Assembly (NCBI RefSeq): GCF_000239855.1
Contig: NZ_BADT01000187.1
Location: forward strand, 1 to 34,667
DNA from: Pseudoalteromonas sp. BSi20652
GTDB lineage: Bacteria; Pseudomonadota; Gammaproteobacteria; Enterobacterales; Alteromonadaceae
DNA: 34,667 nucleotides
Direction: 5' to 3'
Positions 1 through 9,071 of the stretch are shown here, in pieces (within the stretch, counting starts at the first letter, position 1; the number at the start of each line of letters is the position of its first letter). The notes beneath the pieces were generated by a model. It saw only the letters and a list, made by a program, of their open reading frames with translations, was not told the origin of the DNA and ran no database searches. A program made the translations under genes and the position numbers.

Positions 1-176
1 TTTTTTATGCGCGATTAATAGCAATGCGTAATAATAACTGATCAATGACTCACCTTTCCTAGCTCTATAAAAATCTTTTAATTACGTACCTTGGTATAAA
101 TTGTCATGGAGGCTTCGCTAAAGTGTCTCATAAGTGTAATTAGATTTATCTACAGTGTTTAATTATTACACTATGG

Positions 177-1020
177 ATGACGGGCATGACAAACAATCAA
201 CTGCGTAAAAAACAACATTATCCAGCCATTTGGATATCTGATGTTCATTTAGGTTACAAAGATTGTAAAGCTGATTACTTACTTGATTTTTTAAACTCGG
301 TAGAATCCGACACACTTTATTTAGTGGGTGATATTATTGACTTATGGTCAATGAAACGACAGTTTTATTGGCACCCTTCGCATTATCAAGTATTAAACTC
401 TATAACAAAAAAAAGCAGCTAGCGGTACACGCGTCATTTATATTCCCGGTAATCATGACGAAACGTTTAGAAACTATATAAATCAAACGTTATTTGGTAT
501 TGAAATCCACCAGCAGTTTATTCACACCACTAAAGCTAATAAACGGTTTTTACTTATACACGGCGATGACTTTGATTCAGCGACACGTTATAACAAACTT
601 ATTAGTATCGCGGGTGATGCAGGGTACGACTTTTTATTATTTTTAAACCGCTGGACCAATCGTATTCGCAAGCCATTTGGTGGTAATTACTACTCGCTTG
701 CATCATGGATAAAAGCGCGTGTACACAAAGCACGTGAAGCGATTAAAGCCTTCGAAGATGCCGCAATTTATGAAGCTAAAAAACAAAACGTAGATGGTAT
801 TATTTGTGGACACATTCATCATCCCAAAATAAAAGTAGATGACGGAATTATGTATTGTAACGATGGGGACTGGATTGAGAGTTGTACGGCGCTGGTAGAG
901 CAGAAAGATGGAAAAATTGAATTACTACATTGGTCAGACATACAAACCGTACTCGATAGCGCCGACATAACAAGATTAAGTATATCAACTGATGCTAAAC
1001 CAAAAAAATCAGCTGCATAG
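177..1020 (+). pseudogene. LpxH-like calcineurin-family metallophosphoesterase, frame-disrupted
   Basis: The first frame reads 81 residues with SDVHLG and GDIIDLW metal-binding motifs, then stops at 420-422. The +1-shifted frame continues without a gap from 415: ASGTRVIYIPGNHDE, then HGDDFD and GHIHHP, ending at the TAG at 1018-1020. Together these are the five metallophosphoesterase motifs in order, in a protein of about 280 residues typical of the YbbF/LpxH-type family. LpxH hydrolyses UDP-2,3-diacylglucosamine in lipid A synthesis, but this subfamily is broad and the substrate here is inferred only. The break lies in a run of eight A's (407-414); seven would restore the frame. It could be a sequencing error, a real mutation or slippage. 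The start could also be the ATG at 186, which has GGATG upstream. Family call is confident; functional state is unknown. Confidence 0.8.
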
Positions 1021-1029
1021 CAGCTGATT
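1007..1029 (-). terminator. Intrinsic terminator of the histidine kinase gene, inside the end of the opposite gene
   Basis: A perfect 10-bp stem (AATCAGCTGC / GCAGCTGATT) with a 3-nt loop. On the minus strand it is followed by seven T's (the A7 run at 1002-1008), giving a standard intrinsic terminator 16 nt past the kinase stop. It overlaps the last codons and the stop codon of the convergent phosphoesterase gene. On the plus strand the hairpin has no U tract. Confidence 0.8.
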
Positions 1030-1044
1030 CTCATCTAATAACGA

Positions 1045-4000
1045 TTAACTTAGCCAGGTGATTAACTTATCTTTTAGCGTTCTTGGCTTGATTGGTTTAG
1101 TAATATAATCGTTCATGCCTGCAGTTAAGCAACGTTCTCGATCACCTTCCATCGCACTTGCTGTCATAGCAATAATCGGTATGTAAGTGTAGTCTACCCC
1201 TGCTTTACTATTTCTAATTTCACTAGTTGTGTCGTAGCCATTTAAATTAGGCATTTGGCAATCCATTAAAATTATATCAAAAGCTTGCTCTTCGTTTAGC
1301 CTCAATGCCTCTAAGGCTTCAATACCATCTGATGCACAGGTAATTTTTACTTTAGTACGTTTCAAAATTGCCTTAGCTACTTCAATGTTTATCATATTAT
1401 CATCTACTAATAATAGGTGATAAGCAGATAGGTCAAGTTCTACTTGTTCTTCTTCCAAGCCTTTAGGCGGCGTTATAATACAATCATTATTAGCACCAAA
1501 TAAGCTGGCTAATTTATAGCTGAATTGATCTTGAGTGAGTGGTTTATTTAGAATATGGCTGCCTTCAGGTAACCTCATTTTAGTTGCCCTATCTGTTACC
1601 ATATCTCGTAAAATTAAGACGTACTTTTTATTAAACTGCTTACAATAATTAATTAACGCATCAATTTGAGGATGCTCATCATCAATTAACAATAAATCAG
1701 CTTCAAACTCTTTGTGCTCACTAAAGTAGTCAAGTCTTACAATGTTTTCTGCATTTACCTTACAAGTTAATAGTAATAAATCACACGCATTTTTATATAC
1801 ATTATCCCGTGCAATTAGTGCTGCTACGTTGATATGAGTAGCAAGTTCAATCGCTGTATTTAACTTTTTCGTTGGTGCAACATGCAATTCAACAGTTGCT
1901 GTAAACGTGCTACCTACGCCTTTTTCGCTAACAACCGTAATATTACCACCCATTAATTGAGCTAGCTTTTTACATATAGATAAACCTAAGCCTGTTCCAC
2001 CAAAATTACGCGTGGTACTTGAATCTTCTTGTGTAAATACATCGAATAATTTATTTATGTTCTCAGGTGCTATCCCGATGCCAGTATCTTTTATTGTAAA
2101 GCTCATTAATAATTGAGAATCAGTAATATATTTAGAGCTGACAGTTAAACTTACCTCACCTCTGTGAGTAAACTTAAATGCATTATTAAATAAGTTAATT
2201 AATATTTGTTTAAGTCGATGGCTGTCGCCAATAACCATTCTGTCTGCTACATCTTTAGTAGTTAAAAGCACTTCAAGCCCTTTGCGCTGACCCTGTAACG
2301 CTAAAGAGCTAATCATATCGCTACATACTGTAACAACATCAAATATATGATTATCAATATCAAGCTTACCCGCTTCTATTTTAGAAAAATCGAGAATATC
2401 GTTAATCAAATTCATCAGTGAATTAGCACTGCTATTAGCTAATTTTAAGTAATGGTATTGTTGTTCACTTAAGCCATCTTCTTTGAGCATTTCAAGCATA
2501 CCCAAAACGCCATTCATCGGTGTCCGTATTTCGTGAGATATATTCGCTACAAAGTCACTTTTTGCTTGGCTCGCTGCTAATGCTTGGTCAATTGCACGCT
2601 CTAGTTCAATGGTCCTTTGTGAAACCTTTAGCTCTAAAGTACTGTTTAACGCTTCGAGCTCTGATTGCGTATTTTTTAATGAGCTAATGTTTCTTAAAAT
2701 AGCACCAACTTGATAGCGGTTGTTATACACATCAAAGATACGGGTGAGGGTTATTGAGTAATAGTGTGTATATCCTTTATTGTCTGTATATGTAGCTTCA
2801 AATGGCATTTTTGATCCATTTGATAGTGTTTGCTTAAGACAGTATTTATCCGCTTCATTTAATGTTAGTAGTGAAGTAAATTGCGTTCCTTCGTTTTCAA
2901 GGTCGATCCCAAAAACGTCTTTAGCAGTGTTATTTAAATGTACTATCTCTCCTGTCTCTTCAATTGTAAAAATGGCATCAAGTGAGTTTTCAATTACTCT
3001 GCTATTTTGCTCTTTTAAAGAGTGTATAAGTAACTTACGGTTTATATATCGCTGATATAAAAATGTGATTATTAAAAAATGCAAAAAAAGACGAGCAATA
3101 CCATTACAAAATTTTGACGCCTTTTATGTACTTTTTCCAATAAAACATCAGTACTGATACTCACTGCAATCTCAAGGGGTAACATGGCGATATCGTCATC
3201 AAAGTAAATACGTTTTTTTAAATAGTAATATTTAGGGTGATTACTTAAAGGAAGCGTGCTACCAGATAACATATTTTCTGCATCAGTAAATTCTTGGTTC
3301 CATGTTTTACTTTTATTAAACTCAAAACTAAATCTAAAGTCAGGGTTTGGGTGATATAAAAATTCACCATCGTTGTTCATTAAGTAAATATCAGTACCTT
3401 GTGGCAGTTCGATTGTTAAACTATTAATCAAGCGCTCAGCAAAATAGTTTGTTACTAACACCGCAAAAACCTGTTTATCTTCATCAAAAACAGGTTTAGC
3501 TACTCTAAAAGTACTTACATAAGGCTTTTGAATCTCGCCGTTTTCTCTGTTGTAGTTAATAGGAGAAATATAAACACTATACTCATTTAACATACTTGCT
3601 TTAATTACGTAATCTCGTTGCCCTTTCTTTTGTAATTGATCAGCTTCACGTCTGAAAAGCTCACCCTGATGATTTCGATCAACTCTTACAACTTCTTTTC
3701 CACCATCGGCTAACATAATATACCGTGCTTGGAGTATGCTATTGTCAGTGCGCATAAAACCGGTAAAAATACTGCTTAAACGGTCTTGCCAAACCGTAAT
3801 CGGAGTACCTAGCAATGGGTCAATGAGTTTATTTTCTGTTGCACGGGTAATGCCTTGAATAGGTGGTGTAGCATCTAAAAAGCGAATGGCGGTAACACTG
3901 TCTGTAAGGTGTTTTTTTAATGAAATGCTTTTAGTTTCAAGCTCACGCTTTAGTTCAATTAGTGAAGAGTCATAAATATCGCTTCTTACTTTTTGTTCAA

Positions 4001-4139
4001 ATACATACAATGATGGCAAAAACAAAACCATAAAGAATATTACTGCAACAATGATTAATGTATTGTTCTTTGCAACATTAAGTGCTGTATTTTTTTTAAA
4101 ACACTTACCTTCGCCTTTAGATTTTAGTACAAATAGTAT
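1045..4139 (-). pseudogene. Membrane hybrid sensor histidine kinase, frame-disrupted
   Basis: Two open frames make one protein of about 1,030 residues. The upstream part (to 3072) has a membrane segment (NNTLIIVAVIFF), a periplasmic double-Cache-like sensor of about 270 residues and the start of a second membrane segment. It stops at VFFCIF in a run of seven T's (3083-3089). One more T would continue as VFFLHFLIITFLYQRY into the downstream part. That part holds a PAS domain (about 28-135), HisKA with H184 in NISHEIRTP, HATPase_c (N-box about 297, DTGIGI 333-338, GGTGLGL 362-368), a degenerate receiver-like stretch and a receiver with D608 (LMDCQMP) and K663. Orthodox phosphorelay is expected. 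No in-frame ATG, GTG or TTG precedes the first membrane segment. The open frame reaches ATA at 4139, seven bases after an AGGAG, so the start is uncertain. No response regulator gene is adjacent. Confidence 0.8.
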
Positions 4140-4311
4140 AGATCACTCCTAAATAACAAGAGCACTATTTCGACTATTTTATAATTATAATAAAAAGCTA
4201 AACTACTAGATTTATACAAAATATAAAATTTATCTAAATGAATAATGAAAAAACTTAACTTTAATTACTTTAAACACGGTTAAGCAACACATGAACTAAA
4301 GCTGTAAATAT

Positions 4312-4336
4312 AAAAAAGGTAGCAATCGCTACCTTT
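4312..4336 (-). terminator. Intrinsic terminator after the ABC operon
   Basis: A 9-bp perfect stem (AAAGGTAGC / GCTACCTTT) with a 4-nt loop, followed on the minus strand by a T run, about 30 nt past the permease stop. The rest of the gap (to 4139) is AT-rich with no other gene-like feature seen and must contain the kinase promoter. Confidence 0.8.
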
Positions 4337-4367
4337 AAATATATTTGGTTACTAAAACTTATCTATA

Positions 4368-5579
4368 TTATCTAAACAGCACATCTTCTCTGTTAAACCA
4401 TTTAACGCAAAATGCCAGTAGTCCGGCTGCAATGATTGCAGTTGCTAAAAATATTAAGCCTACAAACGTGTAATCAACAGTCCCTTTTACTATTTCTTTA
4501 ATTGCTAAAGCCACGTTTGTAACAGGAATGAATGCTGTTTTAGCAGTAAGCTCCATATTTGGCATTATTGAAATAATAATAGGGAAAAATACACCCATGC
4601 TAAGCGGAGCCATATAGTTTTGTGCTTCTTTAAACGTACGTGCATAAATAGATATAGCCAGTGCCAAAGCCGAAAATATAGCAGCCACAGGCAGTAGCAA
4701 TACAAATATCATCAGTAAATCGGTTACCGCTAATGTACTAAATGCCGCTTTAATAAAATCTAGATCGGCAAATGCTAACGCCAGTGCTATCCAGCAGCCC
4801 ATACTTAAGACCGTTATGGTTGTGGAGGCAATGGATGTAGTTAACAAAGTTATAAATTTACCAAGCACCAGCTCTGTACGCGTAATAGGTGTAAGTAGGA
4901 GTGTTTCAAGCGTGCCACGTTCTTTTTCACCAGCGCCTAAATCAATAGCGGGATAAGTAGCCCCCATTAGTACTAATGGTATTAGTAAGTAAGGTAAAAA
5001 ACCGCCAATTTTTTCGCCAAGGTTTTCACGTTTATCGGCTGTATCCACCTTAATTACTTCAATTGGGTTAAGAATAGATTTTTGAACAGACTCTTCAATA
5101 CCAAAACTGATTAGCTTTTGAGTTTGCAGTACGTCACTGTATTCTTTTGCGAGCTCTTTGACGCGTTCGAATAAAAAGTTAATAGATTTTGAATCGTTAA
5201 AAACAACCTGCCACTGACTTTGTTCACCATTATCTAGTGTTTGCTCAGCATGGCTTGGTAAATAAATACCCATATCAATATCGCCAGCTATAACACCAGC
5301 TTTAAGCTCTTCAATGTTATTAAAGGTTTTAGCCCCTTTATAAAGCTCAAAACTTTTGTGATAAAACACTTTATCAGTAAATTCTTGTGCATATTCACCA
5401 TTAATAATGGCATACGTATTTACTTTTTGTTCTGCGTCCATTGCTGCTTGTGAGCTTATAAATGCCATTACAGCAAACAATAACGGAAATATAGCGACAG
5501 GAAGCGCAACAACAAATAATAGCGTTTTTTTATCGCGTAATAACTCTCTTAATTCCTTTTTAAATACCTCAAACATCAT
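4368..5579 (-). CDS. ABC-2 type transporter permease, NatB-like
   Basis: A 403-residue inner-membrane permease, the membrane half of an ABC exporter whose ATPase is the preceding gene. It has a cytoplasmic start ([20 protein letters not shown]), a first membrane helix about residues 20-42 and a large extracytoplasmic loop (about 45-190). A cluster of helices from about 195 to the C-terminus carries the ABC-2 signature region GAGEKERGTLETLLLTPITR. This layout matches NatB (sodium efflux) and related ABC-2 permeases, but the substrate cannot be read from sequence. Its start overlaps the ATPase gene by 11 bp (two adjacent ATGs at 5579 and 5576), implying translational coupling. It is the last gene of the three-gene operon. 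Confidence 0.88.
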   Translation of the reverse strand: MMFEVFKKELRELLRDKKTLLFVVALPVAIFPLLFAVMAFISSQAAMDAEQKVNTYAIINGEYAQEFTDKVFYHKSFELYKGAKTFNNIEELKAGVIAGDIDMGIYLPSHAEQTLDNGEQSQWQVVFNDSKSINFLFERVKELAKEYSDVLQTQKLISFGIEESVQKSILNPIEVIKVDTADKRENLGEKIGGFLPYLLIPLVLMGATYPAIDLGAGEKERGTLETLLLTPITRTELVLGKFITLLTTSIASTTITVLSMGCWIALALAFADLDFIKAAFSTLAVTDLLMIFVLLLPVAAIFSALALAISIYARTFKEAQNYMAPLSMGVFFPIIISIMPNMELTAKTAFIPVTNVALAIKEIVKGTVDYTFVGLIFLATAIIAAGLLAFCVKWFNREDVLFR

Positions 5580-6357
5580 GTTTCTCCGTTAGTATGTTCA
5601 TAAACGCTTGATTAAGCTCATCACTATTGCCTGCTTGTTTAAATTCATCTACTGTTCCGTCAAAGCAGCTAATACCTTCGTTAATTACAGCGACACGGTC
5701 ACATAAAAGTGCAACTTCATCTAAATGATGGGTCGAAAAAATAACAGGAGTACCTTGCGCTTTTAAACCCTTAATAAATTGAATAACGGTTTGCGTGGTC
5801 ATTATATCCAGACCCGTTGTTGGCTCATCAAGCACCACCACTGCTGGGCGATGCACAACAGCACGCGCTATATTTGCTTTTTGCTTCATACCTGTTGATA
5901 GGTTTTCAGCGCGTTTATCTACAAATTTATGCATATCAAGCAACGTAAACAGCTCATCACAACGCGATGCAATATCACTTTTGCTCATACCGTGGAGCTT
6001 TGCAAAATACTCTATGTTTTCTTTTACAGTTAAGCGGCCATACAAACCAGTAGAGCCTGATAAAAAACCAATAGACTTACGCCCAAGTAGCGGTTTTTTT
6101 ACAATGTCGTTTCCGGCAATTGTTATTGAGCCTTCATCGGGCTTTAACGCAGTTGAAATCATTCTAAGTGTAGTTGTTTTACCCGCACCATTTGGGCCCA
6201 GCAATCCAAGTACTTCACCCTTTGCGCAGCTAAAACTCACATCTCGTACTGAGTGAAAGTAATCTTTATCTTCACGAGGGTCGATATCGTCTATTTTATT
6301 TTTTTTGTGATCTTTAGTTAGCTTAAATTTCTTTTTAAGCCCAGCAACTTCTATCAT
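5569..6357 (-). CDS. ABC transporter ATP-binding protein, NatA-like
   Basis: A 262-residue cytoplasmic ATPase. It has Walker A GPNGAGKT (54-61), signature LSTGMK (153-158), Walker B VVVLDE (173-178) followed by PTTGLD, and an H-loop STHH (208-211). It powers the ABC-2 permease encoded immediately downstream. An inserted charged stretch (about residues 13-33, [19 protein letters not shown]) lies between the first beta strand and the usual core. The start overlaps the stop of the DUF3025 gene in an ATGA arrangement (6354-6357), so three genes are probably translated as a coupled set. Closest named family is NatA (sodium export); substrate assignment is not supported beyond family resemblance. 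Confidence 0.9.
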   Translation of the reverse strand: MIEVAGLKKKFKLTKDHKKNKIDDIDPREDKDYFHSVRDVSFSCAKGEVLGLLGPNGAGKTTTLRMISTALKPDEGSITIAGNDIVKKPLLGRKSIGFLSGSTGLYGRLTVKENIEYFAKLHGMSKSDIASRCDELFTLLDMHKFVDKRAENLSTGMKQKANIARAVVHRPAVVVLDEPTTGLDIMTTQTVIQFIKGLKAQGTPVIFSTHHLDEVALLCDRVAVINEGISCFDGTVDEFKQAGNSDELNQAFMNILTEKHDV

Positions 6358-7166
6358 GTTCGTATCCTTCGTTTCGCTCTAAAATAATCTGTATTGTTGT
6401 AAAAAGAGTCGTCTTTGTTTTCGTCATGCCAGCCAGGCACACCTAATAAAGGCAGTGGTGAAAGCTGTTTGTTATCAGCTAAGCAGTTATCTGTATTAAT
6501 CATCTCATAAAGGGCTTGGTCAAGGTACTGGTATTGAGTTACTAAATCTTTACAAAATATTTCATTAGGTACACAAACAAATAACGCTTTACCTGTTAAG
6601 CCTATATAAGGTTTAGTAAGCATTTCGTAATTTGCATGACCAAACATAAAAGGTTTTATTGTTTTACCCCACTCATGTTTGTGTTCAACAAATGCTGTTT
6701 TCCATTGATGATCGCAAAGCCACTGCTGCCATTTACTCTCACTTATAGCTAATACAACACCACATTCATCAAAGAGCGTTAGCGCATTACGATGCTTAGT
6801 ACGCTGTTGTAATCCATGCTCAGCTATATCTTGTACATGCCGCTGGTTTATAAGTGCTTTGGTTTTAGGAAATAAACACCAAATAAAGCCACCAAATAAG
6901 TCATGCCAATTCTCACTGCGTGTGGGTACAACACCCGTTTCAAAAATAACTTGTTCATAATAACGATCGCCAAAATCTATTTTTGCGTCATCAATAAATT
7001 GTATAGGTAAGTTATTTGCATTAATTGCCTTTAGGTATGGAGTAAACCATTGTGGGCTTGGCCAACTTGTTTGTTCATTAATTTTAAATAGAGTATTTAA
7101 ATGGGAAAATGCACCACTTTGTAAACTACTTGGTTGCCACTGCTCAGGAGGAGTAAAACGCTTCAT
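6354..7166 (-). CDS. DUF3025 domain protein
   Basis: A 270-residue soluble-looking protein with no signal peptide or membrane segment. The conserved block NWHDLFGGFIWCLFPKTKALIN (about residues 86-107) followed by RNALTLFDE marks it as DUF3025, a family of unknown function in gamma- and betaproteobacteria. It is the first gene of a minus-strand operon, with an ATGA overlap into the ABC ATPase gene. This suggests co-regulation and perhaps a shared process, but the function is not known. It is divergent from the M28 peptidase gene across a 118-bp region that must hold both promoters. No strong ribosome binding site is visible upstream of the ATG. Confidence 0.8.
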   Translation of the reverse strand: MKRFTPPEQWQPSSLQSGAFSHLNTLFKINEQTSWPSPQWFTPYLKAINANNLPIQFIDDAKIDFGDRYYEQVIFETGVVPTRSENWHDLFGGFIWCLFPKTKALINQRHVQDIAEHGLQQRTKHRNALTLFDECGVVLAISESKWQQWLCDHQWKTAFVEHKHEWGKTIKPFMFGHANYEMLTKPYIGLTGKALFVCVPNEIFCKDLVTQYQYLDQALYEMINTDNCLADNKQLSPLPLLGVPGWHDENKDDSFYNNTDYFRAKRRIRT

Positions 7167-7284
7167 TATTATTAATTACTTACTAGTTTATACCTTAAAA
7201 TTTGTAACAGTTTACCGCAAAAACTGGTTCTACTTAATAGAAGTTAATATACTAATCACAACTTAAAACAAGAAACGAGCTGAT

Positions 7285-8910
7285 ATGAAACATTATTTTT
7301 CTCTCACACTCCTCGCTACTGCTGTTTTAGCAGGTTGCGCAACAACAAGTATAACTCCGGCTGACGTAACAAATGGTTACAACAGTATTCAAGCTGATGA
7401 ACTGGCTAAACATGTAAAAGTACTTGCATCGGACGAATTTGGTGGTCGTGCTCCTTCATCACCTGGCGAAAAGCTAACACTTGATTATTTAACTGCGCAG
7501 TTTAAAGCGTTAGGTTTAAAACCAGGTAATGGCGACAGTTACTTACAAGAAGTGCCATTAGTTTCTTTAGAAGCTGATTCGAACATGGTGCTTAGTATTG
7601 GTGGTAAAGACTACCAATACAAAAAAGACATGGTTATGGGTAGCAGCCGCATAAGCGCACAAGAAGGCATAGAAAATTCTGAACTTGTATTTGTGGGCTA
7701 CGGCGTTAATGCACCTGAATACAATTGGAATGATTACGAAGGTTTAGACGTTAAAGGCAAAACGGTTGTAATGCTGGTTAACGATCCAGGCTTTGCAACA
7801 AAAGATCCTGCGTTATTTACTGGCGACGCAATGACCTATTATGGGCGTTGGACATACAAATACGAAGAAGCGAGTCGACAAGGTGCCGCAGGTGCAATTA
7901 TTATTCATGAAACTGCACCTGCATCTTACCCGTGGTCGGTTGTTGAAAACTCGTGGAGCGGCGAGCAGTTTGGTTTTCAAAAAGAAAACAACAACATGGA
8001 CCGCGTAGCCGTTGAAGGTTGGGTTACAACTGACGTAGCAAAAGAGCTTTTTGCTAAAGCAGGTTTAGATTTTGATACCGTTAAAACGAATGCTGCCAAA
8101 GGTGCTTACCATGTTGATATGGGCGATTTAACTGCTTCTGTTAGTATTAAAAACACGATTAAAAAATCGGTGTCGTATAACTTTATCGCAACGTTACCTG
8201 GTAGTGAAAAACCAGATGAGCATGTTATTTACTCGGCGCATTGGGATCACTTAGGTACAGACAAAACACGTAAAGGCGATCAAATTTATAACGGTGCTCA
8301 CGACAATGCAACAGGTACCGCTGGGCTAATTGAAGTAGCCGAAGCCTTTACTAAATTACCAAAGCACCCTAGCCGCTCAATGACATTTTTAGCGGTAACT
8401 GCTGAAGAGCAAGGCTTACTAGGTTCTAAATACTATGCAGCAAATCCAGTGATTGCAGCGAATAAAACAGTCGCTAACATAAACATGGATAGCTTAAATT
8501 TATTAGGCAAAGTAAAAGACATGAATGTGGTTGGTATTGGTAAATCACAAATGGATGAGTTTTTAGAAACTGCGGCTAAAGAGCAAGGCAGAACAATATC
8601 TGGCGATCCTAAACCATCATCTGGTGGCTATTACCGCTCTGATCACTTTGCATTTGCAAATATGGGTATTCCGGCCATGTACGCAGGTGGCGGCACAGTG
8701 GCTGCTGATGAAGAAACAGCTAATTACCGTAAACGTATGAGCTTGGTACTTCGCGGTTGTTATCATCAACCTTGTGACCGGTACCGTGATGAATGGGATT
8801 TATCGGGTGCTGTTCAAGACTTACAATTGTTTTATAAGGTAGGTTTTGATATTTCTGAAACAGAACAGTGGCCAACGTGGAATACAAACTCTGAATTTCA
8901 GCGTAGGTAG
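7285..8910 (+). CDS. M28 family zinc metallopeptidase, lipoprotein
   Basis: A 541-residue exported aminopeptidase-like enzyme. The N-terminus is a lipoprotein signal with lipobox LAGC (C18), so the product is probably anchored in the outer or inner membrane facing the periplasm or surface. A protease-associated (PA) insert occupies about 130-270. The M28 catalytic domain supplies two-zinc ligands H319 (SAHWDH), D340 (GAHDNATG), E375 with catalytic E374 (TAEEQG), D402 (NINMD) and H494 (CYHQPCD). C492 and C497 flank the last ligand and could pair as a disulfide. Expected activity is release of N-terminal amino acids from peptides in nutrient scavenging; exact specificity is unknown. It appears monocistronic; no clear terminator was seen after it. 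Confidence 0.9.
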   Translation: MKHYFSLTLLATAVLAGCATTSITPADVTNGYNSIQADELAKHVKVLASDEFGGRAPSSPGEKLTLDYLTAQFKALGLKPGNGDSYLQEVPLVSLEADSNMVLSIGGKDYQYKKDMVMGSSRISAQEGIENSELVFVGYGVNAPEYNWNDYEGLDVKGKTVVMLVNDPGFATKDPALFTGDAMTYYGRWTYKYEEASRQGAAGAIIIHETAPASYPWSVVENSWSGEQFGFQKENNNMDRVAVEGWVTTDVAKELFAKAGLDFDTVKTNAAKGAYHVDMGDLTASVSIKNTIKKSVSYNFIATLPGSEKPDEHVIYSAHWDHLGTDKTRKGDQIYNGAHDNATGTAGLIEVAEAFTKLPKHPSRSMTFLAVTAEEQGLLGSKYYAANPVIAANKTVANINMDSLNLLGKVKDMNVVGIGKSQMDEFLETAAKEQGRTISGDPKPSSGGYYRSDHFAFANMGIPAMYAGGGTVAADEETANYRKRMSLVLRGCYHQPCDRYRDEWDLSGAVQDLQLFYKVGFDISETEQWPTWNTNSEFQRR

Positions 8911-9002
8911 CCCAATTTAATCACAGCCTTAAATTCAAATTTAAACTAACTTAGATTTGGCTATCGAAAAACTCAAACAGAGTAATCGATTTAAATAGAT
9001 GC

Positions 9003-9023
9003 AAATGATATTGATTATCATTT
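9003..9023 (+). promoter_or_regulatory. Fur box
   Basis: Perfect 8-bp arms AAATGATA and TATCATTT around TTGAT, closely resembling the 19-bp Fur consensus. The site overlaps the likely -35 element of the downstream metal exporter gene, so iron-loaded Fur (also encoded in this window) would block its promoter. The site is read directly; Fur binding is inferred. Confidence 0.8.
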
Positions 9024-9038
9024 AATGGATGGTATACA
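9011..9038 (+). promoter_or_regulatory. Probable sigma-70 promoter of the metal exporter gene
   Basis: -35 TTGATT at 9011-9016, 16-bp spacer, -10 TATACA at 9033-9038. The -35 lies inside the Fur box. Transcription would start about 9045, leaving a leader of only about 27 nt. Confidence 0.5.
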
Positions 9039-9039
9039 G

Positions 9040-9067
9040 TGTGACCTAGTTAATTTATTAGGTCGCA
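9040..9067 (+). promoter_or_regulatory. Stem-loop covering the ribosome binding site
   Basis: TGTGACCTA (9040-9048) pairs with TAGGTCGCA (9059-9067), nine pairs with one G-U, and a 10-nt loop. The only Shine-Dalgarno-like bases before the ATG at 9072 (TAGG, 9059-9062) lie in the 3' arm. The hairpin could limit translation or act as a DNA operator. The structure is visible; a role is inferred. If transcription starts near 9045, part of the 5' arm would be missing from the RNA. Confidence 0.45.
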
Positions 9068-9071
9068 TTGT

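Noticed and set aside
1-176. Upstream region of the phosphoesterase as a gene or RNA
   Set aside because: AT-rich with no open frame, stem-loop or RNA motif; only a possible TATAAA-like promoter element.
819-1034. 71-codon minus-strand frame
   Set aside because: Antisense shadow of the phosphoesterase, crossing the kinase terminator.
5795-6256. 153-codon plus-strand frame opposite the ABC ATPase gene
   Set aside because: Antisense to conserved Walker motifs; no homology or ribosome site.
7204-7224. Inverted repeat CAGTTT/AAACTG upstream of the M28 peptidase
   Set aside because: Short arms in AT-rich DNA with no matching known operator; could be chance.
8911-9071. Manganese riboswitch (yybP-ykoY) upstream of the exporter
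   Set aside because: The leader is too short and lacks the conserved riboswitch core; only a simple stem-loop is present.
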